DNA from: Burkholderiaceae bacterium
GTDB lineage: Bacteria > Pseudomonadota > Gammaproteobacteria > Burkholderiales > Burkholderiaceae_E
Direction of reading: 5' to 3'
DNA: 35,348 nucleotides
NCBI GenBank assembly: GCA_023384005.1
Contig: JAHDXY010000015.1
Span: forward strand, 1-35,348
Shown: one piece after another, positions 23,498-31,337 of the stretch
Numbering within the stretch: position 1 is the first letter of the stretch
Layout: each line of letters starts with the position of its first letter
Made by a program: the position numbers and the translations under genes
Notes under the pieces: model-generated
What the model saw: only the letters and a program-made list of their open reading frames with translations
Told to the model about the DNA's origin: nothing
The model's database searches: none

Positions 23498-24936
23498 CGC
23501 TCGGGCACTCCTTCGATCTGGTCGTTCTCGGCGCGGGCCCGGCGGGGGCCTCGGCGGCGATCGCGGCGCGCCGCCAGGGGCTGCGCGTGGCAGTGGTCGA
23601 CGAGGCGCAGCGCGCGGGCGGCCAGGTCTATCGCGCGCCGGGATACGCCGCGTCGCCGGACCAGCTGAAGAACAACCCCGACCTCGCGCGCGGCGAGAAG
23701 CTGCGCGCCGACCTCGCGGCCAGCGGCGCCGAACAGCTCTTCGGCCACAAGCTGTGGTTCGCCGCGCCGGGCATCAGGCTCTCGACGGTGAGCGGCAAAG
23801 GGCCGCACTGGTTCGACGCGCGCGCCTTCGTCATCGCCACAGGGACGACCGAACGAATCATTCCGGTGCCCGGCGCGACCTTGCCCGGCGTGATCGGTCT
23901 CGCCGCCGCGACGATCCTGCTCAAGGCGCACGGCGCGATTCCGCAAGGCCCGACGGTGGTCGCCGGCGTCGGTCCGCTTCTCTACGCGGTGGCCGCAGGC
24001 ATCCTCAAGGCCGGTGGCTCGGTCGCGGCGGTGGTCGACCTGGCGCACCCCGCGGACTGGGCGAAGCAGCTGCCCGGCCTTCTCAGCCGCCCTGACCTGC
24101 TGCTGCGAGGCGCGCAGTGGATGTGGAAGCTTCGCGCGGCCGGGGTTCCGATCCGATTCGGCCACGCGCTCAGCTCGATCGACGGCGACGACGCGGTCCG
24201 CGCGGTGACGATCGCCCCGGTCGACCGGCAATGGAACGCACGACCGGGGGCAAAGGCCGAGACCCTTGCAGCAGCTTTTGTCTGCGTTGGCCACGGCCTC
24301 GTCCCCGCGACCGAAACGGCGCGCCTGCTCGGTGTGCCGCACCAGTACCGGGCCGAGCGCGGCGGATTCGTTCCGGTCGTGGCCGACGACCGTTCGACCC
24401 CGGTCGCCGGCGTCTACGTCGCGGGCGACTGCGCGGGGATTTCCGGCGCCGCCGCGGCCGAGCACGCGGGAACGCTCGCCGGACTTGCCGCGGCGCGCGA
24501 CCTGGGCGCTCTCGCGCCCGCCGCGTTCGCGCAGGCCGTCTCGCCGGTTCGCGCCGCGCTGTCGCGCGCCGAGCGCTTCGGATGGTCGATCAGCGCGCTG
24601 ATGGCGCTGCGCCCCGGGCTCGTCAGGGCGATGCGACCCGAGACCGTGGTCTGCCGCTGCGAGGACGTGAGCTGCGCGACGATCGAGCGCGCCGCGCGCG
24701 CCGGAGCGATCGACGTCAACCAGCTCAAGTCGACCACGCGCTGCGGAATGGGACCTTGCCAGGGGCGCATGTGCGGCGAAGCGGCGGCAGAGCTGATCGC
24801 CGCCGGCGGCGCCGGTTCGCGCGAGGCCGCCGGGCAGTGGACCGCACGCACGCCGCTGCGCACGGTGCCGGTCGCGGCGCTGGTCGGAAGCTACGACTAC
24901 GACGACATTCCACGCCCGCCGCCACTACCGGGCTGA
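23494..24936 (+). CDS. HcnB / opine-oxidase alpha-like FAD and [2Fe-2S] (BFD) protein
   Basis: A pyridine-nucleotide-disulphide-reductase-type flavoprotein of 480 residues. The first FAD motif is 'LVVLGAGPAGASAAIAARRQG' (residues 8-28) and a second nucleotide loop is 'VAGVGPLLYAVAAGILKAGG'. 'GVYVAGDCAGISGA' near residue 310 is the flavin ribityl contact. A C-terminal BFD-like cluster uses Cys387, Cys389, Cys417 and Cys422 (CxC-x27-C-x4-C). This layout matches HcnB and the alpha chain of octopine/nopaline and D-hydroxyproline oxidases, where it relays electrons from the DadA-like chain. The start ATG overlaps the HcnA-like stop. An N-terminal in-frame extension up to 23368 is only the partner gene's other frame. 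Confidence 0.9.
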   Translation: MTLGHSFDLVVLGAGPAGASAAIAARRQGLRVAVVDEAQRAGGQVYRAPGYAASPDQLKNNPDLARGEKLRADLAASGAEQLFGHKLWFAAPGIRLSTVSGKGPHWFDARAFVIATGTTERIIPVPGATLPGVIGLAAATILLKAHGAIPQGPTVVAGVGPLLYAVAAGILKAGGSVAAVVDLAHPADWAKQLPGLLSRPDLLLRGAQWMWKLRAAGVPIRFGHALSSIDGDDAVRAVTIAPVDRQWNARPGAKAETLAAAFVCVGHGLVPATETARLLGVPHQYRAERGGFVPVVADDRSTPVAGVYVAGDCAGISGAAAAEHAGTLAGLAAARDLGALAPAAFAQAVSPVRAALSRAERFGWSISALMALRPGLVRAMRPETVVCRCEDVSCATIERAARAGAIDVNQLKSTTRCGMGPCQGRMCGEAAAELIAAGGAGSREAAGQWTARTPLRTVPVAALVGSYDYDDIPRPPPLPG

Positions 24937-24957
24937 CCAACGAACAGGAGCGAAGCG

Positions 24958-25878
24958 ATGGACAAGCGGTTTCTCAAGGGCGTCATCCCGGCGTTGACCA
25001 CGCCCTTCGGTGCGGACCAGTCGCTCGATTGCGACGGGCTCGCGCGGCTGGTCGATCTCGTGATCGGCGACGGCGTCGACGGCGTGCTGGTCAACGGCTG
25101 CACCGGCGAGAGCTGGGCGATCGACGACGAGGAACGCGCGCGGGTCTTCAGGACGACGGTCGAGGCGGCCGCGGGGCGCGTGCACGTCGTCGCCGGCTGC
25201 AGCGGCATCTCGGTGGCCGAGACGATCGCCAAGGTCAGGCAGGCCGAGGCCGCCGGCTGCGACGCGGTGATGATCTCGCCACCCTGGTACATCATGCTCG
25301 GCCAGGACGAGATCCTCGATCACTACCAGGCGGTGCTCAAGGCGGTCGAGCTGCCGGTGATGCTCTACAACATCCCGCGGCGCACCGGCGTGCAACTGGG
25401 CGTCGACGCGATCGACCGCCTGGCCGATCACCCGAAAGTGGTGGCGCTCAAGGAGAGCTCGAAGGACTGGGGAATCCTCTCGTCGTGCATCCGGCGCACG
25501 CGCGACCGCATCAGCGTGCTCGCCGGCTACGCGAGCTACTACGGTCTCGCGGCGATCACCGAGGGCGCGGTCGGCTACGTCGATTCGTCGACTCCGGTGT
25601 TCGGTTCGCGCTCACCGCAGTTCTATCGCGCGGCGCGCGACGGCGACGTCGAGACGGCGCGTCGAATCCAGACCGACATGTCGAACATCCTCGCCGACTT
25701 CTTCGGGCTCGGCACCTTCCCGGCCGCGATCAAGGGCGCGCTCGACCTGCTGGGACGCCCCGGCGGGCGCACCCGAGACCCGATCCGCCCGCTCACCCAG
25801 GCGCAGCGCGAAACGCTGCGAAAGGCGATGCAGCGCTCGGGACTGCTCGAGAAGGCGCCACTCGCGGCGAACGCATGA
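24958..25878 (+). CDS. DHDPS/NAL-family lyase, paralog 1
   Basis: A Schiff-base class I aldolase/dehydratase with TIM barrel, 306 residues. The Schiff-base lysine is Lys165 ('VVALKESSKD') and the catalytic tyrosine Tyr137 ('LYNIPRRTG'). The carboxylate-binding loop reads 'GCTGES', keeping the relay Thr. The Arg after Pro (R142) that binds a second carboxylate in true dihydrodipicolinate synthase is kept. Housekeeping DapA is unlikely, because the gene is locked in a catabolic operon and three more paralogs lie 5 kb away. AGGAG precedes the ATG. It overlaps the next FAD oxidase gene by four bases. Family members cleave 2-keto-3-deoxy acids, dehydrate 5-keto sugar acids, or deaminate pyrroline hydroxycarboxylates. 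Confidence 0.9.
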   Translation: MDKRFLKGVIPALTTPFGADQSLDCDGLARLVDLVIGDGVDGVLVNGCTGESWAIDDEERARVFRTTVEAAAGRVHVVAGCSGISVAETIAKVRQAEAAGCDAVMISPPWYIMLGQDEILDHYQAVLKAVELPVMLYNIPRRTGVQLGVDAIDRLADHPKVVALKESSKDWGILSSCIRRTRDRISVLAGYASYYGLAAITEGAVGYVDSSTPVFGSRSPQFYRAARDGDVETARRIQTDMSNILADFFGLGTFPAAIKGALDLLGRPGGRTRDPIRPLTQAQRETLRKAMQRSGLLEKAPLAANA

Positions 25879-27035
25879 CAGCGACCGGCCAACGCTACGA
25901 CACGATCGTCGTCGGCGGCGGCGTGATGGGGTGCACGGTCGCGTTTCGCCTCGCGAAAGCCGGTCACAAGGTGGCGCTGCTCGAGCGCGGCGGCCTGTGC
26001 ATGCAGGCCTCGGGCGTGAACGCCGGGACGCTGTCGATACAGATCAAGCGCGCCGCGCTCGTTCCCTACGCGATGAAGGGCTGGGATCTCTGGCGCACCG
26101 CCCAGGATTGGCTCGGCGTGGACGTGGGCTTCAGGCAGGTCGGCGGACTGACGCTCGCGTTCAACGACGACGAGGCGAAGATGCTCACCGAGCGCATGGA
26201 CGCGCGCCGCAAGGCGGGTGCGCCGGTCGAGATGATCGGCGTGGACCGCGCGAGGGAGATCGAGCCCGGTCTTTCGGACAAACCGATCATGGCGAGCTGG
26301 TGTCCGATGGACGGTTACGCCAGGTCCTACCAGCTGGGCGACGCCTATCGCAGCGCGTTGAAACAGGCGGGCGTCGACGCGCGCGAGTTCACCCCGGTCG
26401 ACGCGGTCGAAGCCGGCGACGGAGGCTACGGCGTGCGCAGCGGCGACACGACCTTGCGCGCGACCCGCGTCGTCCTCGCCGGCGGGTTGTGGCTCGAGCG
26501 CCTGCTCGAGCGCGATTTCGGGATCAGCATTCCGGTGACCTGCCGCGTGAACATGGTCTCGGTCACCGAGCGGATGCCGCCGATCATGAACACGGTGCTG
26601 GGAATCGCGACCAGCCTTCTCACGCTCAAGCAGTCCGGGAACGGCACCGTGCTGATCGGCGGCGGCTGGCAGGGAAAGGGCGACCCCGACCGCGGCGGCT
26701 ACGAGATCATCCCGGAGAACCTCGTGGGCAACCTGCGCCTGGCGAGCTACGTCGTGCCCGCGCTGAAGAACGCGCGGATCGTGCGCACCTGGCTCGGCGT
26801 GGAGGGCAACGCCGCGGACACGATGCCGCTGGTCGGCGACATCCCCGGCGCTCGCGACGCCTACGTGATCGGCTGCGTGCGCGGCGGCTACACGATCGGC
26901 CCGTTCATGGGCCTTCTCCTGTCGCAGTACATCCTGGGCAAGGAGCCCGAAATGCCGCTGTTCGATCCGGGCCGCGTCGTCGTTGCCCGTCAAGCCGGAA
27001 CCCCTCAGCCCGAGCCCGCTCGGGCTTGCGCCTGA
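25875..27035 (+). CDS. DadA/HcnC-like FAD-dependent oxidase, paralog 2
   Basis: A second DAO-fold flavoprotein, 386 residues from ATG 25875, whose ATGA overlaps the stop of lyase paralog 1. FAD motif 'TIVVGGGVMGCTVAFRLAKAG', then 'VALLERGGLCMQASGVNAG', with C-terminal 'NAADTMPLVGDIPG' and 'GCVRGGYTIGPFMG'. It is shorter than and clearly different from paralog 1, so it is not a recent copy. In HcnC/opine-oxidase systems the beta chain follows alpha closely. Here it is separated by one lyase gene but still coupled, which makes it an equal or better candidate for the beta chain. Its last 25 codons contain a strong hairpin at 27007-27026. Confidence 0.9.
   Translation: MTATGQRYDTIVVGGGVMGCTVAFRLAKAGHKVALLERGGLCMQASGVNAGTLSIQIKRAALVPYAMKGWDLWRTAQDWLGVDVGFRQVGGLTLAFNDDEAKMLTERMDARRKAGAPVEMIGVDRAREIEPGLSDKPIMASWCPMDGYARSYQLGDAYRSALKQAGVDAREFTPVDAVEAGDGGYGVRSGDTTLRATRVVLAGGLWLERLLERDFGISIPVTCRVNMVSVTERMPPIMNTVLGIATSLLTLKQSGNGTVLIGGGWQGKGDPDRGGYEIIPENLVGNLRLASYVVPALKNARIVRTWLGVEGNAADTMPLVGDIPGARDAYVIGCVRGGYTIGPFMGLLLSQYILGKEPEMPLFDPGRVVVARQAGTPQPEPARACA
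27007..27026. other. Perfect 8-bp-stem hairpin within the 3' end of FAD oxidase 2
   Basis: AGCCCGAG-CCCG-CTCGGGCT just before the stop codon. There is no T-run. It may stabilise the upstream message or weaken read-through into the aminotransferase gene. Confidence 0.45.
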
Positions 27036-27069
27036 GCACATGACGGGCGCGCTCGAAAAAGGAAAGACG

Positions 27070-28437
27070 ATGTCGGCCACGCTGAAGGACAAACCGGGAA
27101 CGAGTGACTACTACGGCGCGCTGAAATCCCGCGCCGCCGCCATCGAGGCGCGGTATCGCTCGCTCACGCCGCGCTCGCAGGCGCTGTTCGAACGCGCCGG
27201 GAAGGTCTTCCCCGGCGGCTTCACGCGCGACGCGATCCTCAGGGCGCCCTACGCGCCCTTCGTGGTGAAGGCGCAGGGCACGACGATGACCGACGCGGAC
27301 GGGCGGCGCATCACCGACATGTGGTTCAACGCGACCTCGCTCCCGCTGGGCCACGCGCATCCCAAAGTCGTCGCCGCGGCGCAGCGCCAGGTTCCGCTCG
27401 GGACCGCGTACTTCGCTCCCACCGAGCACGAACTCGCGCTGGCCGAGCTCCTGAAGGAGCGCGTTCCCTGCGCGCAACGGATCCGCTTCGCCAATTCAGG
27501 GAGTGAAGCGGTGATGATGGCGATCCGCTTCGCGCGCGCACACCGCGGGCGCAGCCTGATCGTCAAGTTCGAGGGCAGCTATCACGGTTCCTACGACGAC
27601 GTGAGCTGGTCGGTGAGCCCATCGCCCGAACGCGTCGGCCCGGAACTCGCGCCGGTGCCGGTCGCCGACACCGCGGGCCTGGCCAGCGCCGAGCAAAGGG
27701 TCGCGGTCCTTCCCTACAACAACCCGGAAGTGCTGCGCGAGTACGTCGCGCGCAACCACGACTCGATCGCCACGATCCTGGTCGAACCGATGGCCAACCG
27801 GCTGGGACTGATCCTTCCCGATCCGGCATTCGTGCGCGCGGCGCGCGAGTTGTGCGACCGCTACGGCATCGTCCTGATCTTCGACGAAGTCATCGCCTTC
27901 CGGGTCGGGTATCACGGCGCGCAGGACGAGCTCGGCGTGTACCCGGACCTCGTCACGCTGGGCAAGATCATCGGCGGCGGCTTCCCGGTCGGCGCGGTCG
28001 CCGGCAAGGCGGCGATCCTCGAAGCCTCGAACCCGGATCACGCGAGCCGCGTCGCCCATGCGGGAACCTTCAATGGCAATCCGATGGTAGGCGTCGCCGG
28101 CCTGGCGACGATGAGCGAACTCACGCCCGAGGTCTTCGGGCAGATCAACGGGCTCGGCGCATATGTGCGCCAGAAGCTGCAGGCGCTGTGCGAGGGGCTG
28201 CCGCTGCAGGTCACCGGCGCGGGCTCGCTGTTCAAGGTGACCGCCACGAGCCGCACGATCCGCAACTACCGCGACGCCGCGCAGGCGGACAAGAAGTGGG
28301 AGCAGCTCGCGTCGCTCGCGCTGCTCAACGAAGGCTTCATGCTCACGACCACGCTCTCCGGATGCATCTCGGCGGTCACGACGCACGCCGAGGTCGACGC
28401 GTTTCTCGCGGCTTTCGATTCCGTGGCGAACGCCTGA
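27070..28437 (+). CDS. Class III aminotransferase, glutamate-1-semialdehyde-mutase-like
   Basis: A PLP enzyme of 455 residues from ATG 27070 (AAGGAAA upstream). PLP is bound by Lys299 ('TLGKIIGGGFPVG') and its ring nitrogen by Asp272 ('LIFDEVIAFR'). 'NSGSEAVMMAIRFARA' is the phosphate-binding segment, and 'FPGGFTRDAI' with 'HAHPKVVAAA' marks the GSA-aminomutase branch. It is unlikely to be HemL. It is about 25-30 residues longer than usual HemL and sits in a catabolic operon. Secondary-metabolic and catabolic relatives move or remove amino groups at non-alpha positions. It starts 35 bases after the oxidase stop. The donor/acceptor pair is not known. Confidence 0.9.
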   Translation: MSATLKDKPGTSDYYGALKSRAAAIEARYRSLTPRSQALFERAGKVFPGGFTRDAILRAPYAPFVVKAQGTTMTDADGRRITDMWFNATSLPLGHAHPKVVAAAQRQVPLGTAYFAPTEHELALAELLKERVPCAQRIRFANSGSEAVMMAIRFARAHRGRSLIVKFEGSYHGSYDDVSWSVSPSPERVGPELAPVPVADTAGLASAEQRVAVLPYNNPEVLREYVARNHDSIATILVEPMANRLGLILPDPAFVRAARELCDRYGIVLIFDEVIAFRVGYHGAQDELGVYPDLVTLGKIIGGGFPVGAVAGKAAILEASNPDHASRVAHAGTFNGNPMVGVAGLATMSELTPEVFGQINGLGAYVRQKLQALCEGLPLQVTGAGSLFKVTATSRTIRNYRDAAQADKKWEQLASLALLNEGFMLTTTLSGCISAVTTHAEVDAFLAAFDSVANA

Positions 28438-28447
28438 GGGGGCGGCG

Positions 28448-29233
28448 ATGACCAGCACAGACAGGTGGGCCGGCGTGTTCGCCGGAAAGACGGTGCTCGT
28501 GACCGGCGGCGGAAGCGGCATCGGCAAGTCGATCGCGACGGCCTTCGCCCGCGCGGGGGCGAGGGTAGTCGTCGCCGGGCGCGGGCGCGAGAAGATCGAG
28601 ACCGTCGCGCGCGAGATCGGCGGGCGCGCCGTGGTGGCCGACGTGGCCAGCGAGCACAGCGTGAAGGCGCTGTTCGACGGGATCGCGCAGGCAGAGGGCG
28701 GGCTCGACGTGCTGATCAACAACGCCGGCGTCACCGGCCCGGTCTCGCGCGCGCAGGACATGGACATGGCGCAGTGGGACGAGACGATCGCGATCAACAT
28801 TCGCGGCGTCCTCACCTGCATCAAGTACGCGGTGCCGATGCTCAAGGAACGCGGCGGCGGCGCGATCGTGAACATGTCCTCGCTGATGGGTTTGCGCGGC
28901 TATCCGATGCGCGCCGCGTACACCGCGACCAAGTTCGCCGTGATCGGCATCACCGAAGCCGTGGCCCACGAAGTCGGGCAGGACCGCATCCGGGTGAACG
29001 CGCTTTGCCCGGGCGCGGTCAACGGCGAACTGATGGAACGCGTGATCGCGGCGAGGGTGAAGGCGGAGAACAAGCCCGCCGAGGAGATCATCCGCGTCAA
29101 CTACACCGACAAGGCCGCGCTGCGCCGCTGGGTCGAACCCGAGGAGGTCGCCGAAGTCGCGCTCTTTCTCTCCAGCGACGCCGCCGCGTCGGTGACGGGC
29201 GAGCGCATCAAGGTCGACGCCGGGCGCCTTTGA
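28448..29233 (+). CDS. Short-chain dehydrogenase/reductase (SDR), intact
   Basis: A classical SDR of 261 residues. The cofactor motif is 'VLVTGGGSGIGKSIA' (about 17-31), then 'NNAGVTGP', the catalytic Ser in 'IVNMSSLMG' and 'YTATK' (Tyr and Lys of YxxxK), with 'IRVNALCPGAVNGELM' after. An Arg rather than Asp after the second strand ('VVAGRGREK') suggests NADPH preference. A G-rich ribosome site (GGGGGCGG) precedes ATG 28448, ten bases after the aminotransferase stop. It is the last gene of the rightward operon, and its end runs into a 20-bp tandem repeat. It would reduce or oxidise a hydroxy/keto intermediate of the unknown pathway. It is not the relative of the SDR relic at 13.4 kb. Confidence 0.92.
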   Translation: MTSTDRWAGVFAGKTVLVTGGGSGIGKSIATAFARAGARVVVAGRGREKIETVAREIGGRAVVADVASEHSVKALFDGIAQAEGGLDVLINNAGVTGPVSRAQDMDMAQWDETIAINIRGVLTCIKYAVPMLKERGGGAIVNMSSLMGLRGYPMRAAYTATKFAVIGITEAVAHEVGQDRIRVNALCPGAVNGELMERVIAARVKAENKPAEEIIRVNYTDKAALRRWVEPEEVAEVALFLSSDAAASVTGERIKVDAGRL

Positions 29234-29343
29234 GTCACGCGGAGCGCCTGTGAGTCACGCGGAGCGCCTGTGAGTTACGCGGAGCGCCTGTGAGTTACGC
29301 GGAGCGCCTGTGAGGCACGCCGGGCGCCCGTGAAGCGCGCGCC
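29224..29343. repeat. 20-bp tandem repeat, five clear copies plus a decayed sixth, over the SDR stop codon
   Basis: The unit GCGCCTGTGAGTTACGCGGA repeats with exact period 20 from 29224. Copy one carries the true TGA stop of the SDR gene and every later copy repeats it. Copies two to four are nearly identical, the outer ones diverge. The array sits in the convergent gap before lyase paralog 2. Confidence 0.9.
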
Positions 29344-29366
29344 GCGTGCGCCCTGTCGCGGCGGGT

Positions 29367-29383
29367 GATCGCGGCGAGCGATC
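29367..29383. terminator. Short hairpin before the stop of lyase paralog 2
   Basis: GATCGC-ggcga-GCGATC in the convergent gap between the SDR gene and lyase paralog 2. There is no T-run. It is a possible bidirectional terminator. Confidence 0.3.
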
Positions 29384-29389
29384 GCGGGC

Positions 29390-30316
29390 TCAGGCCGCCG
29401 CGACCCTCGCAGCCGGGGATTCCAGCACTTCGATCTCGTGCAGCACGCGCGCGAGCTTTTGCAGATCCTCGCCCGCGAGCGGCGCGACCGGCTCGCGCGG
29501 AACGCCCGCCGGGAGCCCGATCAGGTTGTGCGCGGCCTTGAGCGCCGAGGGCCAGGTGCCGACCGACATCAGCGTTTCGTAGATCACCGTGAAGCGGTAG
29601 TGCAGCGCGCGCATGTCCGCGCCGATCGCCTTGCCGGCGCTCGCCATGACCCGCGAGCTCTCGTTGCCGAAGAACTCGGGACCGCTGGAGATGAAGCCGG
29701 CCGCGCCGAGCTGCACTCCGGGGATGATGAACGGCGCCGGGCCGATCAGCACCGCGAGCCGCTCGCCGAATTCGCGAATGACGTGGGTGAGGTAGAAGAA
29801 GTCGCGCGAGGCTTCCTTGAGCGCGATGACCGGCACGGCGTCGACCAGCGCGCGCATCGACTCGATCGTCAGGCTGATTCCGGTGCGCCGCGGCGAGTTG
29901 TAGAGCAGGATCGGTAGCGGCACTGCGCGATGGACGGTCTCGAGGCGCGTCACCAGTTCGCTGGTCGTCGCCTTCATCACGTAGGGCTGCGGCCCGATCA
30001 TCAGCGCGGTGACGCCCTTGTCGGCGACCGCCTCGGCATAGGCGATCGTCTGGCGGGCGGTGGACGCACTCGCGCCCATGACGACCGGCACGCGGCCGGC
30101 GGCGACGCGCACCGCGGTCTGCGCCAGTTTCGCGCGCTCGGCGAGCGACAGCGTCCAGCTCTCGCCGTTGTCGCCCGCGATGCACAAGCCGTCGACGCCG
30201 CGTTCCAGGTGCCAGCGCAGGATTCGCTCGTAGTGCTCGAAGACGATCTCGCCGGATTCGTCGAAGGGCGTCACGACGGCCGGGACGTTGCCGCTCACTG
30301 GAAACGATGCGTTCAC
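29390..30316 (-). CDS. DHDPS/NAL-family lyase, paralog 2
   Basis: 308 residues. Schiff-base Lys167 ('VIALKEAS'), Tyr139 ('LLYNSPRRTG'), and Arg retained after Pro. The loop that is usually TTGE reads 'GDNGES', so Asn replaces the proton-relay Thr. It starts with GTG at 30316, supported by AAGGAGG upstream. It is the last gene of the leftward group (TAXI receptor, TRAP permease, lyases 4, 3, 2), 73 bases after lyase 3. It is clearly less like lyases 3 and 4 than those are to each other. The C-terminal helix bundle is full length. A distinct substrate or step is likely. Confidence 0.9.
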   Translation of the reverse strand: MNASFPVSGNVPAVVTPFDESGEIVFEHYERILRWHLERGVDGLCIAGDNGESWTLSLAERAKLAQTAVRVAAGRVPVVMGASASTARQTIAYAEAVADKGVTALMIGPQPYVMKATTSELVTRLETVHRAVPLPILLYNSPRRTGISLTIESMRALVDAVPVIALKEASRDFFYLTHVIREFGERLAVLIGPAPFIIPGVQLGAAGFISSGPEFFGNESSRVMASAGKAIGADMRALHYRFTVIYETLMSVGTWPSALKAAHNLIGLPAGVPREPVAPLAGEDLQKLARVLHEIEVLESPAARVAAA

Positions 30317-30389
30317 GATCTTCCTCCTTGTACACGCCGCGGCGCGAGAGCGCCGGCGCGGCCTTCGTCGCGCGCGACCTCGACGCCGC

Positions 30390-31310
30390 TCAGGCCGCGG
30401 CCTTGCGGTCGATCAGGCCCAGGCCGGCCAGAATCGCCTCGACGCGCGCCAGTTCGTTGCTGTCCAGATCGAGCAGCGGGCGGCGGCAGAATCCCCCCGG
30501 GCGGCCGAGCAGGTTCATCGCGCCCTTCATGTTCGACGGGAACGTGCCGACCTTGCGCATCTCCTTGTCGAGCGTCACGCAGCGCTGCTGCGCGCGCCGG
30601 CCCTCGTCGACCTTGCCGGCGACGGCCAGATCGTAGAGCGCGATCGCTTCGCGGCCCATGACCTGTGCCTCCAGGCTCGAGACGAAACCGACGCAGCCGA
30701 GCACCACCGCCGCGAAGCCGCGTTCCGCCGAGTGCCCGGCGAAGACGCTGATCTTCGCGCCGCAGGCGTCGAGTGTTGCCTCGAGCTCGTTGAAATCGTT
30801 CGAGCTCTGCTTGAGCGCGACGATCCACTCGAGATCGCACAGCCTGGAGATGAACTCGGGCGACATGTTGATGCCGGTGCGCTTGGGCATGTTGTACAGA
30901 AAGACCGGAACCCTGGCCTTGTCCGACAGATCCTTGAAATGCGCGTGCAGCTCGCGCTCGCCGATCACCGCGTAGTAAGGCGGCATGACGAGCACGCCGT
31001 CGCAGCCCGCTTCCACCGCCGCCTTCGAGAGTTCGCAGACCTTGTCGATCATGATCCCGGAGGTGCCGCCAATGATCGGCACGCCCGGCCCGGCCGCCTC
31101 GCGCGCCAGGCGAAAGAGCTGCAGGCGCTCGGGCCCTTCGAGCGCCCAGGCTTCGCCGGTGCAGCCGCACACCGCGATGCCGTGCGCGCCCTCGGAGAGG
31201 AGCAGCTCGACGTTCGCCTTGAATTTCGCCTCGTCGATCGCGCCGTCGCGCTTGAATGGAGTCGCGACGGCGACGATGTTGCCGTGCCAGTCGACCTTGC
31301 CGTTGTTCAT
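30390..31310 (-). CDS. DHDPS/NAL-family lyase, paralog 3
   Basis: 306 residues. Lys167 ('IVALKQSSND'), Tyr139 ('FLYNMPKRTG'), and loop 'GCTGEA' with the relay Thr. It has a conserved Arg after Pro-Lys. It shares its N-terminus ('GKV.W.GN'), the 'SEGAHG', 'MPPYY' and 'NLLGRPGG' segments and length with paralog 4, whose gene ends 27 bases before this one starts. The two therefore look like an old tandem duplication. AGGAAG precedes ATG. The proximity to the TAXI-TRAP importer suggests action on the imported compound or its first product. Confidence 0.9.
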   Translation of the reverse strand: MNNGKVDWHGNIVAVATPFKRDGAIDEAKFKANVELLLSEGAHGIAVCGCTGEAWALEGPERLQLFRLAREAAGPGVPIIGGTSGIMIDKVCELSKAAVEAGCDGVLVMPPYYAVIGERELHAHFKDLSDKARVPVFLYNMPKRTGINMSPEFISRLCDLEWIVALKQSSNDFNELEATLDACGAKISVFAGHSAERGFAAVVLGCVGFVSSLEAQVMGREAIALYDLAVAGKVDEGRRAQQRCVTLDKEMRKVGTFPSNMKGAMNLLGRPGGFCRRPLLDLDSNELARVEAILAGLGLIDRKAAA

Positions 31311-31337
31311 GCTGGAGCTTCCTGTTGCGATGGTTGA

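Noticed and set aside
23141-24936. Hydrogen cyanide synthase (hcnAB)
   Set aside because: The fold matches HcnA/HcnB, but the neighbours (lyases, aminotransferase, importer, dehydratase) point to catabolic amine or opine oxidation, and an hcnC gene is not directly next.
24117-25874. Long in-frame extension upstream of FAD oxidase 2
   Set aside because: It overlaps the HcnB-like gene and lyase 1 in another frame and is Arg-rich without domains. The oxidase starts at ATG 25875.
27070-28437. HemL (glutamate-1-semialdehyde aminomutase of haem synthesis)
   Set aside because: Same branch of class III aminotransferases, but longer and inside a catabolic operon, with no other haem genes.
20681-29343. 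CRISPR array
   Set aside because: The repeats are directly tandem with no unique spacers and no cas genes.
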